Shown here in pieces: positions 1 through 8,107 of a stretch of DNA of 64,000 nucleotides. The translations under genes and the position numbers were made by a program. The notes beneath the pieces were generated by a model. The model was not told the origin of the DNA. It saw nothing but the letters and a program-made list of their open reading frames with translations, and searched no databases. This stretch comes from CATQHB01 sp965262595 (GTDB lineage Bacteria > Chloroflexota > Dehalococcoidia > Lucifugimonadales > UBA3495), in NCBI GenBank assembly GCA_965262595.1, contig OZ253548.1, forward strand, positions 2,418,001 through 2,482,000. The letters are read 5' to 3'. The number at the start of each line of letters is the position of its first letter. Position 1 is the first letter of the stretch.

Positions 1-1
1 T

Positions 2-739
2 GACCGAACCGCCGCCACCGTCCGCTTCTATGCCCAGCTTCAACGCCTGGCTGCCCGTAGCGGCGGGCCCGGAATTCTGCAGGACTGCGATGGTCGTATG
101 GGTTGGCCCCGGCGGGGGCTGTATTTCTTTTTTGAGAACGGTGAGACTCGCTCCGGCCCCGACAGTCAGGGTAGGGTTGTCCGGGTAGGGACTCATGGGC
201 TTGTAGCGGGGTCCAAAAGCGCCCTGTGGGGTCGTTTGTCCCAGCACCGAGGGAATGCCCGTTCCGGGCTTGGTAATCATCGAGGTTCCATTTTTCGCCT
301 GATAGTCGGGATAGCCCTAGCCCAACGTAATGGCTTGCCGCTGCCGTCGTCCTGGGGCGTGGGCGGCAGCAACAGCGAAGCGGCCCGCAGGCTGGGCATA
401 AGTCGCGATGCCATCAAGGACGACGAGGCTGACCTGGAAAAGTTGGTAAGCCAATACATCGGCCGAATGCCCTTTCTTTGGCTGGATGTCCCCGACGAAC
501 CGGGTCCCGCCAGCAGGAGGGGGTTCCTGGAACAAAACGCCATCGCCTTGCTCAGCAGCTTTAAGACGCCTGCCATTAACCGGCCATCCCCGGACTGGCT
601 GGGCCGGCATAGCGACCGGGAGCGAGTCCGGCTGTCTGGCCTGTGGAACAACAATCATGTGGAAATGGCATGGGACGCCAGGTTCCTGGATGAAATGGAG
701 TCTTTTATAGATACTATGTCTTTTTGTGAGGGTAAGTAG
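2..739 (+). CDS. GIY-YIG-like nuclease family protein, 5' end outside window
   Basis: The reading frame is open from the window edge, so the start lies upstream; 245 codons are visible. The segment beginning GLYFFFE, then RVVRVGTH, LWGRLSQHRG and GNHRGSIFRL, is the pattern of a family usually annotated as GIY-YIG nuclease-like (the LYFFFE and VRVGT strands stand for the GIY and YIG motifs). The middle part MPFLWLDV...RGFLEQNAIALLS and the C-terminal SGLWNNNHV are also typical of that family. The first ATG at 98 lies only a few residues before the conserved core and there is coding-like sequence before it, so 98 is probably not the true start. Substrate and role are unknown; nuclease activity is an inference from the fold. 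Confidence 0.72.
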   Translation, partial: DRTAATVRFYAQLQRLAARSGGPGILQDCDGRMGWPRRGLYFFFENGETRSGPDSQGRVVRVGTHGLVAGSKSALWGRLSQHRGNARSGLGNHRGSIFRLIVGIALAQRNGLPLPSSWGVGGSNSEAARRLGISRDAIKDDEADLEKLVSQYIGRMPFLWLDVPDEPGPASRRGFLEQNAIALLSSFKTPAINRPSPDWLGRHSDRERVRLSGLWNNNHVEMAWDARFLDEMESFIDTMSFCEGK

Positions 740-821
740 AAAGCAGACCCGACATTGGACTCTGCGAACTCTCTATCCTGTGGTAAGATAGCCCCAACAG
801 GAAATTACGGAGGTAAATGAA

Positions 822-1289
822 ATGGCCCGAATCAACCGGCTGCAACACATCGTACTCAACTGCCGCGACGTTGACGCTTCCGTGGACTTTTATACCAGGG
901 TGCTGGGAATGGAAGTGGTCAGCCATAATCGGGAGCGCAATGCGGCCTTCCTTTCCTTTGGCAAGGAGCATCACGACATCGCCCTGTTCGCCTACCGCGA
1001 GCCGGCCGACCGCCTGGAGAAGAGCCACCTGGGCCTGAACCACATCGCCCTTGAAATCGAGGGCGGCGAGGAAGAGCTGCGGGAATATTACCGCCAACTG
1101 AAGGAGCACGGGGTAGAGATCGACGGAACGATGGACCACGTTATGAGCCAGAGCATCTATTTCTTCGACCCGGACGGCAACCGGCTGGAGATTTTCGCCG
1201 ATATGCTGCACGACGAGGCCAAGGAATGGCTGCATCAGAACGGCGGCGTGGCCAAGCCCCTCCAGTTGGAAGAGGTAGTAGCGGACTAG
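822..1289 (+). CDS. VOC family (glyoxalase/extradiol dioxygenase fold) protein
   Basis: 155 aa, one vicinal-oxygen-chelate module pair. It opens with LQHIVLNCRDVDASVDFYTRVLGM and has the second-half motif LNHIALEI and the closing FFDPDGNRLEIF. Candidate metal ligands are H9, H74 and E123, as in type I extradiol dioxygenases and glyoxalases. A good ribosome site (ACGGAGG) lies about 10 bases before the ATG. It stands alone: the GIY-YIG gene ends 82 bases upstream and a strong terminator follows. The substrate cannot be read from sequence; glyoxalase, fosfomycin-resistance-like and ring-cleavage dioxygenase roles are all possible for this fold. Confidence 0.85.
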   Translation: MARINRLQHIVLNCRDVDASVDFYTRVLGMEVVSHNRERNAAFLSFGKEHHDIALFAYREPADRLEKSHLGLNHIALEIEGGEEELREYYRQLKEHGVEIDGTMDHVMSQSIYFFDPDGNRLEIFADMLHDEAKEWLHQNGGVAKPLQLEEVVAD

Positions 1290-1319
1290 CCGGACCGATC
1301 CTTAATACTGTCGCGCCGC

Positions 1320-1353
1320 GGGGGAGGGTAACTATACCCTCCCCCAATTTTTT
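1320..1353 (+). terminator. Rho-independent terminator after VOC gene
   Basis: A perfect 10-bp stem (GGGGGAGGGT at 1320-1329 with ACCCTCCCCC at 1336-1345) and a 6-nt loop are followed by AATTTTTT. It sits 31 bases after the VOC stop codon on the same strand. The convergent pncC gene ends further right at 1408. Confidence 0.88.
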
Positions 1354-1407
1354 GCCAACCATTAGTCAGATAGTCAAGCTAAGGACGCGCCGGGTTTAAC
1401 TCCAACT

Positions 1408-1896
1408 CTAGCGGGACTCCCGAACGCACTGTTCCAGCAAATCCAGGGCGGCCTGGGCAAAGACCCACATATTGGCCTCCCGGTCCGACTCGCCGGTTTC
1501 CACGGTAATGGCCTTCTCCACCGGCCCGGCCACCGCGATACAGGCGTGGCCGGCGGAATCGCCGTAGCGGTTGCCGGTGGGTCCGCTGGCTCCCGTTTCG
1601 CTCACCGCCCAGGTCGTCCCCAACCGCTCCCGCACCGTGCGGGCGTTGAGTTGGGCATAAGGCTCGCTGCTGGCCCGGATGCCGGCCAGGGCCTCTTCTG
1701 GTACGCTCAGCAACCCTTGCTGGGCGGCGCGGGTATAGACCACCGACCCGCCGACGTAGTAGGCCGAGGCGCCAGGCACCGCCACCAGGGCGGCCGAGAT
1801 AAGTCCCCCACAACTTGATTCGGACACGGACAGGGACTGCCCCGTCTCTTTCAGCAGCGCGCCCACTGCGGCGGACACCGAGGTTAAATCAGGCAT
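1408..1896 (-). CDS. pncC: CinA C-terminal family nicotinamide-nucleotide amidase
   Basis: 162 aa, the length of a stand-alone PncC/CinA-C domain without the molybdopterin-like N-terminal domain of full CinA. The signature region SESSCGGLIS (25-34) corresponds to the family's SES(C/S)TGG motif, and TGASGPTGNRYGDSAG (from 101) corresponds to its GxAGPxGG loop. The family deamidates NMN to nicotinate mononucleotide in pyridine nucleotide recycling. AGGAGG lies about 9 bases before the ATG at 1896. It is transcribed towards the VOC terminator and is apparently monocistronic. The enzymatic role is inferred from family membership. Confidence 0.88.
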   Translation of the reverse strand: MPDLTSVSAAVGALLKETGQSLSVSESSCGGLISAALVAVPGASAYYVGGSVVYTRAAQQGLLSVPEEALAGIRASSEPYAQLNARTVRERLGTTWAVSETGASGPTGNRYGDSAGHACIAVAGPVEKAITVETGESDREANMWVFAQAALDLLEQCVRESR

Positions 1897-2032
1897 AAGT
1901 TAATTCCTCCTGCGCTAGACCGGTCAGAGCCGGTCGTTGATTAGCATCTGCCCACCGATTATAACCCAAGGAAGCGTCAAGGGGGCGGCCTTCCCGACGG
2001 GGGCAGGTATCTTTCAATACTCCCAACTCAGG

Positions 2033-2117
2033 CATACCCCTCGTCCTGGACTTGTCGAAGGGCCGTTCATATCTCCGCTTATCCTGAGCTGCGCTTGTCG
2101 AAGGACAATTGAAAGAC
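2033..2117. repeat. Dispersed REP-like repeat (GAGCTTGTCGAAGG family)
   Basis: The pncC-MDR gap (1897-2238) holds degenerate copies of a repeat seen throughout the window: ATCCTGAGCTTGTCGAAGG-like units followed by a GAAAGACCCGG tail. Related copies lie near 7184, 30160, 33873, 40731, 45425, 52676 and 63958, always between genes. No gene was found in the rest of the 342-base gap. Confidence 0.7.
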
Positions 2118-2238
2118 CCGGCGCCGGACATTAGGAGCTTCCTTACCCAGAGGAGAGACGGAGGGGGAGTGGTGGACAAAAACCGGCGCAGGGCAGCCGG
2201 AGGCCAGGAGGAGCCGGGAGGTCGGTGGCGGCGGTCAG

Positions 2239-2412
2239 TCAGTCGTGAAAGAGGCTTCGGCCCCGCATCACCAATACTATCGACAAACTGCCGATGATGG
2301 CGCCAAGGACAATGAAACCGGCGACTTTCCCCGGCAGGTAGGAGGCGGACACCGCGAAAATAATAATCAGCAGCAGCGGAAGACCCAGCCACAAAGCATG
2401 ATTCTTGTGCAT
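2239..2412 (-). CDS. Small two-helix membrane protein (57 aa)
   Basis: A 57-codon frame begins at ATG 2412, only 16 bases after the stop of the MDR oxidoreductase on the same strand, with AGGACG just upstream as a ribosome site. The product is almost entirely hydrophobic: helix one about residues 7-23 (WLGLPLLLIIIFAVSA), a short turn with LPGK, helix two about 31-49 (AGFIVLGAIIGSLSIVLVM), and a basic end MRGRSLFHD, which predicts a cytoplasmic C-terminus. I do not recognise a family. Position suggests co-transcription with the MDR gene. That it is real is inferred from hydrophobic patterning, start site and spacing. Confidence 0.6.
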   Translation of the reverse strand: MHKNHALWLGLPLLLIIIFAVSASYLPGKVAGFIVLGAIIGSLSIVLVMRGRSLFHD

Positions 2413-2428
2413 TATCGTCCTACCGTTC

Positions 2429-3481
2429 CTACCCCAGAGTGGGGTCTAAAATTACCTTGCCCAGCGGCTCGTTGCCGTCCACCAGGTGGTGCGCGGCCAC
2501 CGCCTGGGACAGGGGAATGGTGCGGTCAATCAGGACTTGAAACTCTCCCTGGACGGTCAGTTGCAAGGAACGCTCCAGCTCGGCCCGGCCCTCGGCGCCC
2601 AGGCCGCTCATCACCTGCAGCCGCCGCTGGTACAACCGTTTCAAGTCCAGGGCGACCATGCCGCCGCCGTGGGCGCCCACGGTGACCAGCCGGCCGCCCC
2701 GGGCCATGCTGTTGAAGGCTCCATCCCACTGGGACGGGTCTCCGATGTTCTCAAACACCACGTCCACGCCGCGGCCCTCGGTGATGCGCATTACCTCCGT
2801 TTCCAGGTTGCTTCGCCGGTAGTTCACGCCAAACTCGGCGCCCAGAGATTGGCCCACCGCCACCCGCTCGTCGGCGCCGGCGCCGGCGATTATCCGGGCG
2901 CCGATGGTCCGGGCCACCTGGACAATACAACTCCCCAGACCGCCGGCGGCGCCCATCACCAAGGCCCAGTCGCCGGCCCGGAGATTGGTCAGGCGGGTCT
3001 GGGCAATGGCCAGGGGAAAGTGCCGGGCAACGACCGTAGCCGCCCCAAAGGACAAGCCGTCGGGGATGTTGACGCAGTTGGAGGCGGGGACTTTGACGTA
3101 TTCGGCATAGCCGCCCCAAAGGTGAATGCCCAGCATCCGCCGGTTGGTACATTCCTGGTGGCTGCCGGCGGCGCAGTGGTCACAGTTGTTGCAGTGGATG
3201 CCCTGAGATACGGCTACCCGGTCGTTGACTCTGGGCGATTCCACCCCCGGGCCGGACTCGACCACCACGCCGGCCGGGTCGTTGCCCAAAGCCAGGGGCA
3301 GGATCGCGCCATAGCCGCCGCCGTCCTGCCGCACCTGCAAGTCCAGGGTGCGGTTGACCGATACGGAGTGAACTTTAACCAGGACCTCTCCCGGGCCGGG
3401 GACGGGTGTTGGCGCATCTTCCCACTGCATAACCTCAGGTTCGCCGAACCGGTGTAGAACCATCGCTTTCAAGCTGTTCAC
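2429..3481 (-). CDS. Zinc-binding MDR dehydrogenase / quinone oxidoreductase-like
   Basis: 350 aa medium-chain dehydrogenase/reductase. The N-terminal GroES-like part has GEVLVKVHSVSVNRTLDLQV; a structural zinc lobe is formed by C97, C100, C103 and C111; the Rossmann domain has GAAGGLG at 177-183. The usual catalytic-zinc cysteine after the VKV strand is absent (SVNRT instead of a C..D motif), so this is more like a quinone reductase or enoyl reductase that keeps only the structural zinc. It probably uses NADPH; the substrate is unknown. A 57-aa membrane protein follows closely on the same strand. Confidence 0.87.
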   Translation of the reverse strand: MNSLKAMVLHRFGEPEVMQWEDAPTPVPGPGEVLVKVHSVSVNRTLDLQVRQDGGGYGAILPLALGNDPAGVVVESGPGVESPRVNDRVAVSQGIHCNNCDHCAAGSHQECTNRRMLGIHLWGGYAEYVKVPASNCVNIPDGLSFGAATVVARHFPLAIAQTRLTNLRAGDWALVMGAAGGLGSCIVQVARTIGARIIAGAGADERVAVGQSLGAEFGVNYRRSNLETEVMRITEGRGVDVVFENIGDPSQWDGAFNSMARGGRLVTVGAHGGGMVALDLKRLYQRRLQVMSGLGAEGRAELERSLQLTVQGEFQVLIDRTIPLSQAVAAHHLVDGNEPLGKVILDPTLG

Positions 3482-3540
3482 CCAATTAATTATTGCCGGG
3501 TATGGCCCCCGGCGCTGCGTATTATTTTCGGGAAAATATG

Positions 3541-3735
3541 GGCCGGGCCATCACCTTTGGGCGGTAAAAGTCCCCGGATGATCGTCTTTCCGGCGCAGTC
3601 CGGAATCCAGCTAGTCCGGCGAAAGGCGAGTTTGCCGACGCCGGGGATTTTCCGGATGCCGGAATTCTCCGAAGTGGCGGTGGCGGGCCGGAATCAAAGC
3701 GTACAATCAAGTCCAATCAAGTCCAATCAAGACGA
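3541..3735. repeat. Dispersed repeat, 'AGTCCCCGG..ATCGTCTTTCCGGC' family
   Basis: Most of the 3482-3816 gap is a palindromic intergenic repeat containing TTTGGGCGGTAAAAGTCCCC, then GATCGTCTTTCCGGCGCAG and an inverted CCGGGGATTTTCCGGATGCC. Related copies occur at about 4390, 41986 (inverted) and 54425. The end carries a short direct repeat AAGTCCAATC. No gene is supported here. Confidence 0.6.
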
Positions 3736-3816
3736 TCCGAGGCATAAAGCTCCCGATGCGATTGCTCTGAAAACAAAAGCCCTTCGCGCTCATCAATAGT
3801 CAATGGTGGTAAATGC

Positions 3817-4254
3817 TTATACTTCCGGCGCTATTTCCGGATTGAATCGGACCAGAAAGCTGGCCTCGCCCAGGGGCAGGCCGTCCAGCAGGATGGCCGC
3901 TACGTGCAGCCCGGCCCGCTGTACCGGAATGCGGAAAGTCTTGATCCAGCGCTGGAACAGGATTCCTTCCTCCCAGTCAATGCTCTGGGGCGGCGGCGTA
4001 TCCAGCGGAATGCCCGGCGCCTTTATCGCCACCATCAGGTGATGGCTGCCCGGTGCGGCCCCGGCAATGCAGAACGCGAGGTTCACGTCCACTTGAGCCA
4101 GCATCGGAGATCCCGGGCCGGCCGGTTCCGTCGGCGTGGGCAGCTCTACCAAGTCTATAATTCCCTTGAAGGTAAGTTCGTCATCGGAGCCTGATTCGGT
4201 GTCCCGGCAAAACAGGGCGTACTTCAGATAAGGCTCCGCTGGGTTAGTAGTCAA
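3817..4254 (-). CDS. Conserved hypothetical protein (DUF6941-like)
   Basis: 145 aa. The start LKYALFCRD..., a middle section about an unsigned beta-rich domain (LTFKGIIDLVELP, LAFCIAGAAPGSHHLMVAI) and the end GLHVAAILLDGLPLGEASFLV resemble small proteins annotated as DUF6941, whose function is unknown. No signal peptide or membrane segment. It is isolated between two dispersed repeats. The family link is from memory of its general pattern and is uncertain; that it is a real gene is supported by the mixed hydrophilic/hydrophobic pattern and ordinary composition. Confidence 0.6.
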   Translation of the reverse strand: MTTNPAEPYLKYALFCRDTESGSDDELTFKGIIDLVELPTPTEPAGPGSPMLAQVDVNLAFCIAGAAPGSHHLMVAIKAPGIPLDTPPPQSIDWEEGILFQRWIKTFRIPVQRAGLHVAAILLDGLPLGEASFLVRFNPEIAPEV

Positions 4255-4389
4255 CCGGATAACTCCTTAAGCAAAGGTCTGGCGGCGGCATCGGCATCGG
4301 GATAGCGATACCGATGCCATGCCACAAGAACCGCAACGTTGAACCGGCTAATTCTAGCATTTTCCCCAGGGACATAACAAACCGGAAAC

Positions 4390-4500
4390 GTCTGTGGCCC
4401 GGGCAATCGCATTTGGGCGGTAAGAGTCCCTGGTTATCATCTTTCCGGCCCGTTTTTCCGCCGGGGCCGGGGTTTCGCCGGGGTGTGGTATATTATTGAC
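4390..4500. repeat. Dispersed repeat copy in the 4255-4622 gap
   Basis: It contains AATCGCATTTGGGCGGTAAG, AGTCCCTGG and ATCATCTTTCCGGC, matching the element at 3541. The rest of the gap up to the F420 reductase is a GC-rich run of ACCGG/GGCCGGCCC units; no gene was found. Confidence 0.6.
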
Positions 4501-4622
4501 AATACGCCGGAATCAACCGGCCCGAAGCGGACCGGTCCAGACGCGACCGGTCGGATCGGGGCCGGCCCGGGCCGGCCCGGACCGGCAAGAAACCCCGGGC
4601 AAGAGCAGGAGAGGTACTTAAT

Positions 4623-5321
4623 ATGCTGGCATTCCTGGGCGGCACCGGGCCGGAGGGAAGGGGACTTGCCCTACGGTTGGCACTGGCCGGAGAGGACATC
4701 ATCATCGGCTCCCGGGACGCCGAGCGGGCAGCAACGGCAGCGGCGGAGTTGACCGCGTTAATTACCGGGATTAGCGGAGTTGCCGGGGCCGGAACCACCC
4801 GGGCCGGAACCACCCGGGCCGGAACCATCGAAGGCGCCGATAATTTGGCGGCGGCGGCCCGGGCCGACTCGGCCTTCATCACCGTCCCTTACGAAGCGCA
4901 GCGCCCCCTGCTGGAACCGCTGGTCGGCTCGTTATCCGGCAAGGTGGTGGTCAACGTTATCGCTCCCATGCGGTTTGAGCGCGGCCGGGGCGCCATCGCC
5001 GTGCCGGTGGAGGCCGGTTCCGCCGCCGAGGAAGCCCAACTGCTGTTGCCCGACTCGCCGGTAGTAGCCGCTTTTCAGAACGTCAGCGCCGAGGAGTTGC
5101 AGGAGCCGGAGCGGGCGATGGAGGGCGACGTGGTGGTCTGCGCCGACGACCGGCAGGCCAAGACGCTGGTGATGTCTCTGGCCGAAAAGATTCAGCGACT
5201 GCGGCCGGTGGACGGCGGCAGCCTGGCAAACGCCAAATACGTAGAGCAGATTACGCCCCTGCTGGTCAACATCAACCGGATTTACAAAATCCACTCCGGC
5301 ATTCGGATTGTCGGCGTGTGA
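4623..5321 (+). CDS. npdG: NADPH-dependent F420 reductase
   Basis: 232 aa. The N-terminal dinucleotide motif GGTGPEGRGLALRLA (6-20) and IIIGSRDAERA (26-36) are diagnostic for the Fno/NpdG family, which transfers hydride between NADP and coenzyme F420. ITVPYEAQRPLLEPL and VVNVIAPMRFERG follow as expected. A ribosome site (AGGAGAGG) lies about 8 bases before the ATG. Residues 50-70 hold an unusual insert built from three copies of a 15-bp repeat (AGTTR units) in a surface loop. With the LLM-class oxidoreductase at 60.8 kb this implies F420 metabolism in the organism. Confidence 0.9.
   Translation: MLAFLGGTGPEGRGLALRLALAGEDIIIGSRDAERAATAAAELTALITGISGVAGAGTTRAGTTRAGTIEGADNLAAAARADSAFITVPYEAQRPLLEPLVGSLSGKVVVNVIAPMRFERGRGAIAVPVEAGSAAEEAQLLLPDSPVVAAFQNVSAEELQEPERAMEGDVVVCADDRQAKTLVMSLAEKIQRLRPVDGGSLANAKYVEQITPLLVNINRIYKIHSGIRIVGV
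4786..4830 (+). repeat. 15-bp in-frame tandem repeat inside npdG
   Basis: Three copies of GGGCCGGAACCACCC (the last one diverged at its end) encode the GTTRAGTTRAGT stretch of the F420 reductase. The unit is a multiple of three, so copy-number change would keep the frame. Confidence 0.85.
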
Positions 5322-5430
5322 CCCAGCGGTTCGAACCCGACGCCGGAGCGGGGCGGACGCCGAGATTAATGATTTAGTCGTTTTACTATTTAACCGTTTC
5401 GCCCTGATTGGCAAGCATCGAACTGGAAAA

Positions 5431-5478
5431 CGGACCGGCTGGGAAACGGACCGGCTGGGAAACGGACCGGCTGGGAAA
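5431..5478. repeat. 16-bp intergenic tandem repeat
   Basis: Three copies of CGGACCGGCTGGGAAA and a partial fourth lie 20-80 bases upstream of the next start. Function unknown. Confidence 0.8.
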
Positions 5479-5513
5479 CGGGCTGGCAATTTAATGGATC
5501 GGGAGGTTAGGCA

Positions 5514-6038
5514 ATGCCCAGAGGAAACTTGAACCTGCAAAACGCCGCAGACCTGCAATCGGTTAACGGGGTGTGGCGCTATGCCCCGGGCCTGGTGCCC
5601 GGCGAACCCAATGAAGGGCTGATATCCCAATTGGAAGGCAGCCCGGCCCGGCTGGTGGACTATGACGACTCCGGTTGGGAGGTGTGCGACGACCTGACCG
5701 AGTGGCATTCCCGGGGTTTTAGCTTCTCCTGGTACCGCATCAAAGTTACCCTGCCGGAACGGGTAGAGGGACGAGAGCTCGCCGGCTCGCGCTGCATCTT
5801 TGAGACCTGCATTGACGACTATGGCGAGCTTTGGATTGACGGGGAGTGCAACCGGGACCGGGGCGCGGTGCAGGGGTTCAACGTGCCGCAGCGGGTAGTG
5901 GTCAGCGCTGAACCCAAGCCCGGCGACCAGCACACCATCGCCCTGCTGGCAATGAACGGCCCCATTGCCGCCCCGGGGGGCGCGGTATTCATCCGCTACG
6001 CCACCCTGGCCTTTGAGTGGCGCACTCCGGGTTATTAA
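5514..6038 (+). CDS. Galactose-binding-like (GH2 sugar-binding-type) domain protein
   Basis: 174 aa with the pattern of a jelly-roll domain found at the N-terminus of glycoside hydrolase family 2 enzymes: VDYDDSGWEVCDDLTEWHSRGFSFSWYRIKVTLP, then CIFETCIDDYGELWIDGE and HTIALLAMNGPI. No catalytic domain and no signal peptide, so this is a lone binding module, not a glycosidase. GGAGGT precedes the ATG. It lies 192 bases after npdG and before a thioredoxin-like gene on the same strand. The ligand is unknown; carbohydrate binding is inferred from the fold only. Confidence 0.7.
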   Translation: MPRGNLNLQNAADLQSVNGVWRYAPGLVPGEPNEGLISQLEGSPARLVDYDDSGWEVCDDLTEWHSRGFSFSWYRIKVTLPERVEGRELAGSRCIFETCIDDYGELWIDGECNRDRGAVQGFNVPQRVVVSAEPKPGDQHTIALLAMNGPIAAPGGAVFIRYATLAFEWRTPGY

Positions 6039-6127
6039 CCCCCCAGCGGCCCAACAACGGCAACGGACCCGGCGATTCCGTTATCAGCGATTTGGGTAGA
6101 ATGGATATAAATTAGGAGGTAGCAGCA

Positions 6128-6787
6128 ATGGCTCTATCCGCAGATAAGTTTTCCCAAGGTATGACCACCCGGGAGTACATTGAATACATCAAGGTTAACA
6201 AGCAGCCCTTTATTGACATCTACAACGGGGTAGAGGTGCCGGCGGAGACCCAGGCTTTCTTCGACGGGCTGCCCGAGCCGCTGAACCTGGCGGTGTTCAC
6301 CTCCGACTGGTGCGGCGATGCCCTTAGCACCACTCCGACCATCCTTCGCCTGGCCGACAGCACCGATAAGCTGACGCTACAGGTGTTCAGCCGGGACGAT
6401 GAGCTGGAGCTGACCAATGGGTTCTTGCCGGAGCACCGGGCCGGTACGGTGCCGGTATTTGTGACCTTGGACTCGAACATGGGAGAAATCTCCCGGTTCG
6501 TCGAGACGGCCCGCTCCCTGGTGCCGCAGATAGATGCCATGGATGATGCCATAGCGCAGGAGGTGGCGCAGGAGGTGGCGCAGGAAGTAGCCGCCGCCAG
6601 CCAGGGAGAGGACAACGCGCGAGCCGCCACCAGGGGCAAACGGACCGCCTTTCGGGTGGGCAAGGCCAAGGATTGGGGCAACGTTATCCTGAGAGAGTTC
6701 CAGCAGGTAGTGGCCGAAGGCCTGTCCCTGGAGCCGGCGCAGCGTCCCTCCGAGGGCGGCACTCAGTGGCCCCAACCCGAGGCTTAG
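6128..6787 (+). CDS. Thioredoxin-fold protein with a single active-site cysteine
   Basis: 219 aa. AVFTSDWCGDALSTTPTIL matches the WCGDCxxxxP active site of the thioredoxin-family group often annotated Thioredoxin_9, but the second cysteine is Ala65, leaving C62 alone. A cis-proline region follows (GTVPVFVTLD). A one-Cys site cannot do classical disulfide exchange; a glutathionylation-like or other thiol role, or loss of activity, is possible. The C-terminal half contains a 12-bp tandem repeat at 6554-6589 (QEVA x3) and an extension ending KAKDWGNVILREF. A strong ribosome site (TAGGAGGT) precedes the ATG. The next gene starts 20 bases downstream, suggesting an operon. Confidence 0.78.
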   Translation: MALSADKFSQGMTTREYIEYIKVNKQPFIDIYNGVEVPAETQAFFDGLPEPLNLAVFTSDWCGDALSTTPTILRLADSTDKLTLQVFSRDDELELTNGFLPEHRAGTVPVFVTLDSNMGEISRFVETARSLVPQIDAMDDAIAQEVAQEVAQEVAAASQGEDNARAATRGKRTAFRVGKAKDWGNVILREFQQVVAEGLSLEPAQRPSEGGTQWPQPEA

Positions 6788-6807
6788 ACGAGAGGACGGA
6801 TACCGCC

Positions 6808-7077
6808 GTGACCGCCATACGGGTGCGGGTGCGGCCCAAGGCATCCCGCAACCAAGTTATCGGCTACCGGGACAACGTGTTGCAGGTGAGCGTTACCGCT
6901 CCGCCGGAGGCCGGCAAGGCCAACGCCGCGGTAACCTCCCTGCTGGCCCAAACTTTGGGAATCGCCAAGAGCCGGGTCCGGATAACTCAAGGCCATACTT
7001 CCCGGAATAAACTGCTCGAAATAGAATCCCTGGAAGAGCCGGAGCTGCGCCAACGTCTGGGCATTCCCGGCGAGTAG
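6808..7077 (+). CDS. DUF167 (YggU) family protein
   Basis: 89 aa from the GTG at 6808, chosen because AGAGGACGGA lies 8-17 bases upstream and the conserved domain starts at once; an earlier in-frame ATG at 6673 would run through the previous gene. IRVRVRPKASRNQVIGY, VSVTAPPEAGKANAAVTSLLA and ITQGHTSRNKLLEI are the family's hallmarks. Function unknown; small cytosolic protein. Probably co-transcribed with the thioredoxin-fold gene. Confidence 0.87.
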   Translation: MTAIRVRVRPKASRNQVIGYRDNVLQVSVTAPPEAGKANAAVTSLLAQTLGIAKSRVRITQGHTSRNKLLEIESLEEPELRQRLGIPGE

Positions 7078-7183
7078 GCCGAGTAGAAAAGTAGGGAAAG
7101 CCGCCAATCCGTTCCGGCGATATTCTCCTGCCGATCCTTCACGACACAAGGTTTTTGAGTAGTCAGGCGCGCAGGCTTAGGTT

Positions 7184-7280
7184 CGCTCATCCCGAACTGA
7201 GCGCCGGGTCGATCCTTTGACCGCCTCAGGATGAACGGGGGATAAACCTGAACCAGGATAATCGAAAGACCCGGCCGCGA
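7184..7280. repeat. Dispersed REP-like repeat in 7078-7368 gap
   Basis: GCTCATCCCGAACTGAGCG, an inverted CCTCAGGATGAACG and the tail CAGGATAATCGAAAGACCCGG belong to the dispersed family also seen at 2033 and 33873. No gene here. Confidence 0.65.
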
Positions 7281-7368
7281 AACCCGCCGGGCCGCTACGC
7301 CTGAAAGCAGCAGCAACCGCGGCCCCGATACCCGCTATTGACCATTTGACCATTGACGGAGATGGACT

Positions 7369-7839
7369 GTGGAACACTTGAACTTCAGTTGGGTGCTGGA
7401 GGGTTACCTGGCGGGAGCCATGGGCCCCACCAGCCGACGCGACCTAATCTTCTTCTACCAACAAGACATCCGGGCCGTGTTGCGGATGGAGGAACAGACC
7501 ATCTCCGCCGAGCTTTGGCATCTGTATGACCTGTTTGAGCCGGTGCCCGATTTCTCCGCTCCGACGTTGGAGCAGATTGACCGGATGGCGCGGTGGATTG
7601 AAGACCAAATAGAAAACTGGGAGCGTCCGGTGGTGGTTACCTGCCACGCCGGTATCGGACGCACCGGCACGGTATTAGCCTGTTATCTAATCTATATGGG
7701 CTACGAACCGCAGACCGCCATCGACCTGATTCGGGAACTGCGGCCCCGCTCCATCCAAAACCCGGAGCAGGAACAAGCGGTGCATGACTACGCCGAATAC
7801 CGGAAAAGCTCCGGCGGACGACCAATCGGCAGCCGTTAG
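7369..7839 (+). CDS. Dual-specificity / tyrosine phosphatase-like protein
   Basis: 156 aa from a GTG start. The P-loop VVVTCHAGIGRTGTVLACYL gives CX5R with nucleophile C92 and R98; the position before the Cys is Thr instead of the more usual His. The opening FSWVLEGYLAGAMGPTSRRD and the DRMARWIEDQ helix before the P-loop match small bacterial protein phosphatases of the cysteine-based DSP type. No signal peptide, so a cytosolic role in dephosphorylating proteins or small molecules. Isolated by repeats on both sides. Confidence 0.85.
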   Translation: MEHLNFSWVLEGYLAGAMGPTSRRDLIFFYQQDIRAVLRMEEQTISAELWHLYDLFEPVPDFSAPTLEQIDRMARWIEDQIENWERPVVVTCHAGIGRTGTVLACYLIYMGYEPQTAIDLIRELRPRSIQNPEQEQAVHDYAEYRKSSGGRPIGSR

Positions 7840-7849
7840 CCCCCGTCGG

Positions 7850-7965
7850 TCAATCCGCTCAATCCGCTCAATCCGGTCATCCGAACAATCCGGTCAATCG
7901 GTCATCCGAACAATGCGAACAATCCGGTCATCCGAACAATGCGAACAATCCGGTCATCCGGTTGA
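7850..7965. repeat. Irregular tandem repeat (AATCCGGTCATCCGAAC units)
   Basis: Mixed copies of CAATCCGCT, AATCCGGTCATCCGAAC and AATGCGAAC are stacked directly after the phosphatase stop codon. No spacer/repeat regularity of a CRISPR array. Confidence 0.75.
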
Positions 7966-8107
7966 AACTGCGCAGTCCCGAAAAACCCCGGGTGTTCCCC
8001 CCAAATGTTCTGCCGACCGGCCATGGCAGGTACCGTACCCGCGTCGGCGCCGGCGCCGACGCCGGAATGACCGGAGAAGGGATGGCGGAATAAACGAATA
8101 AACCCGG

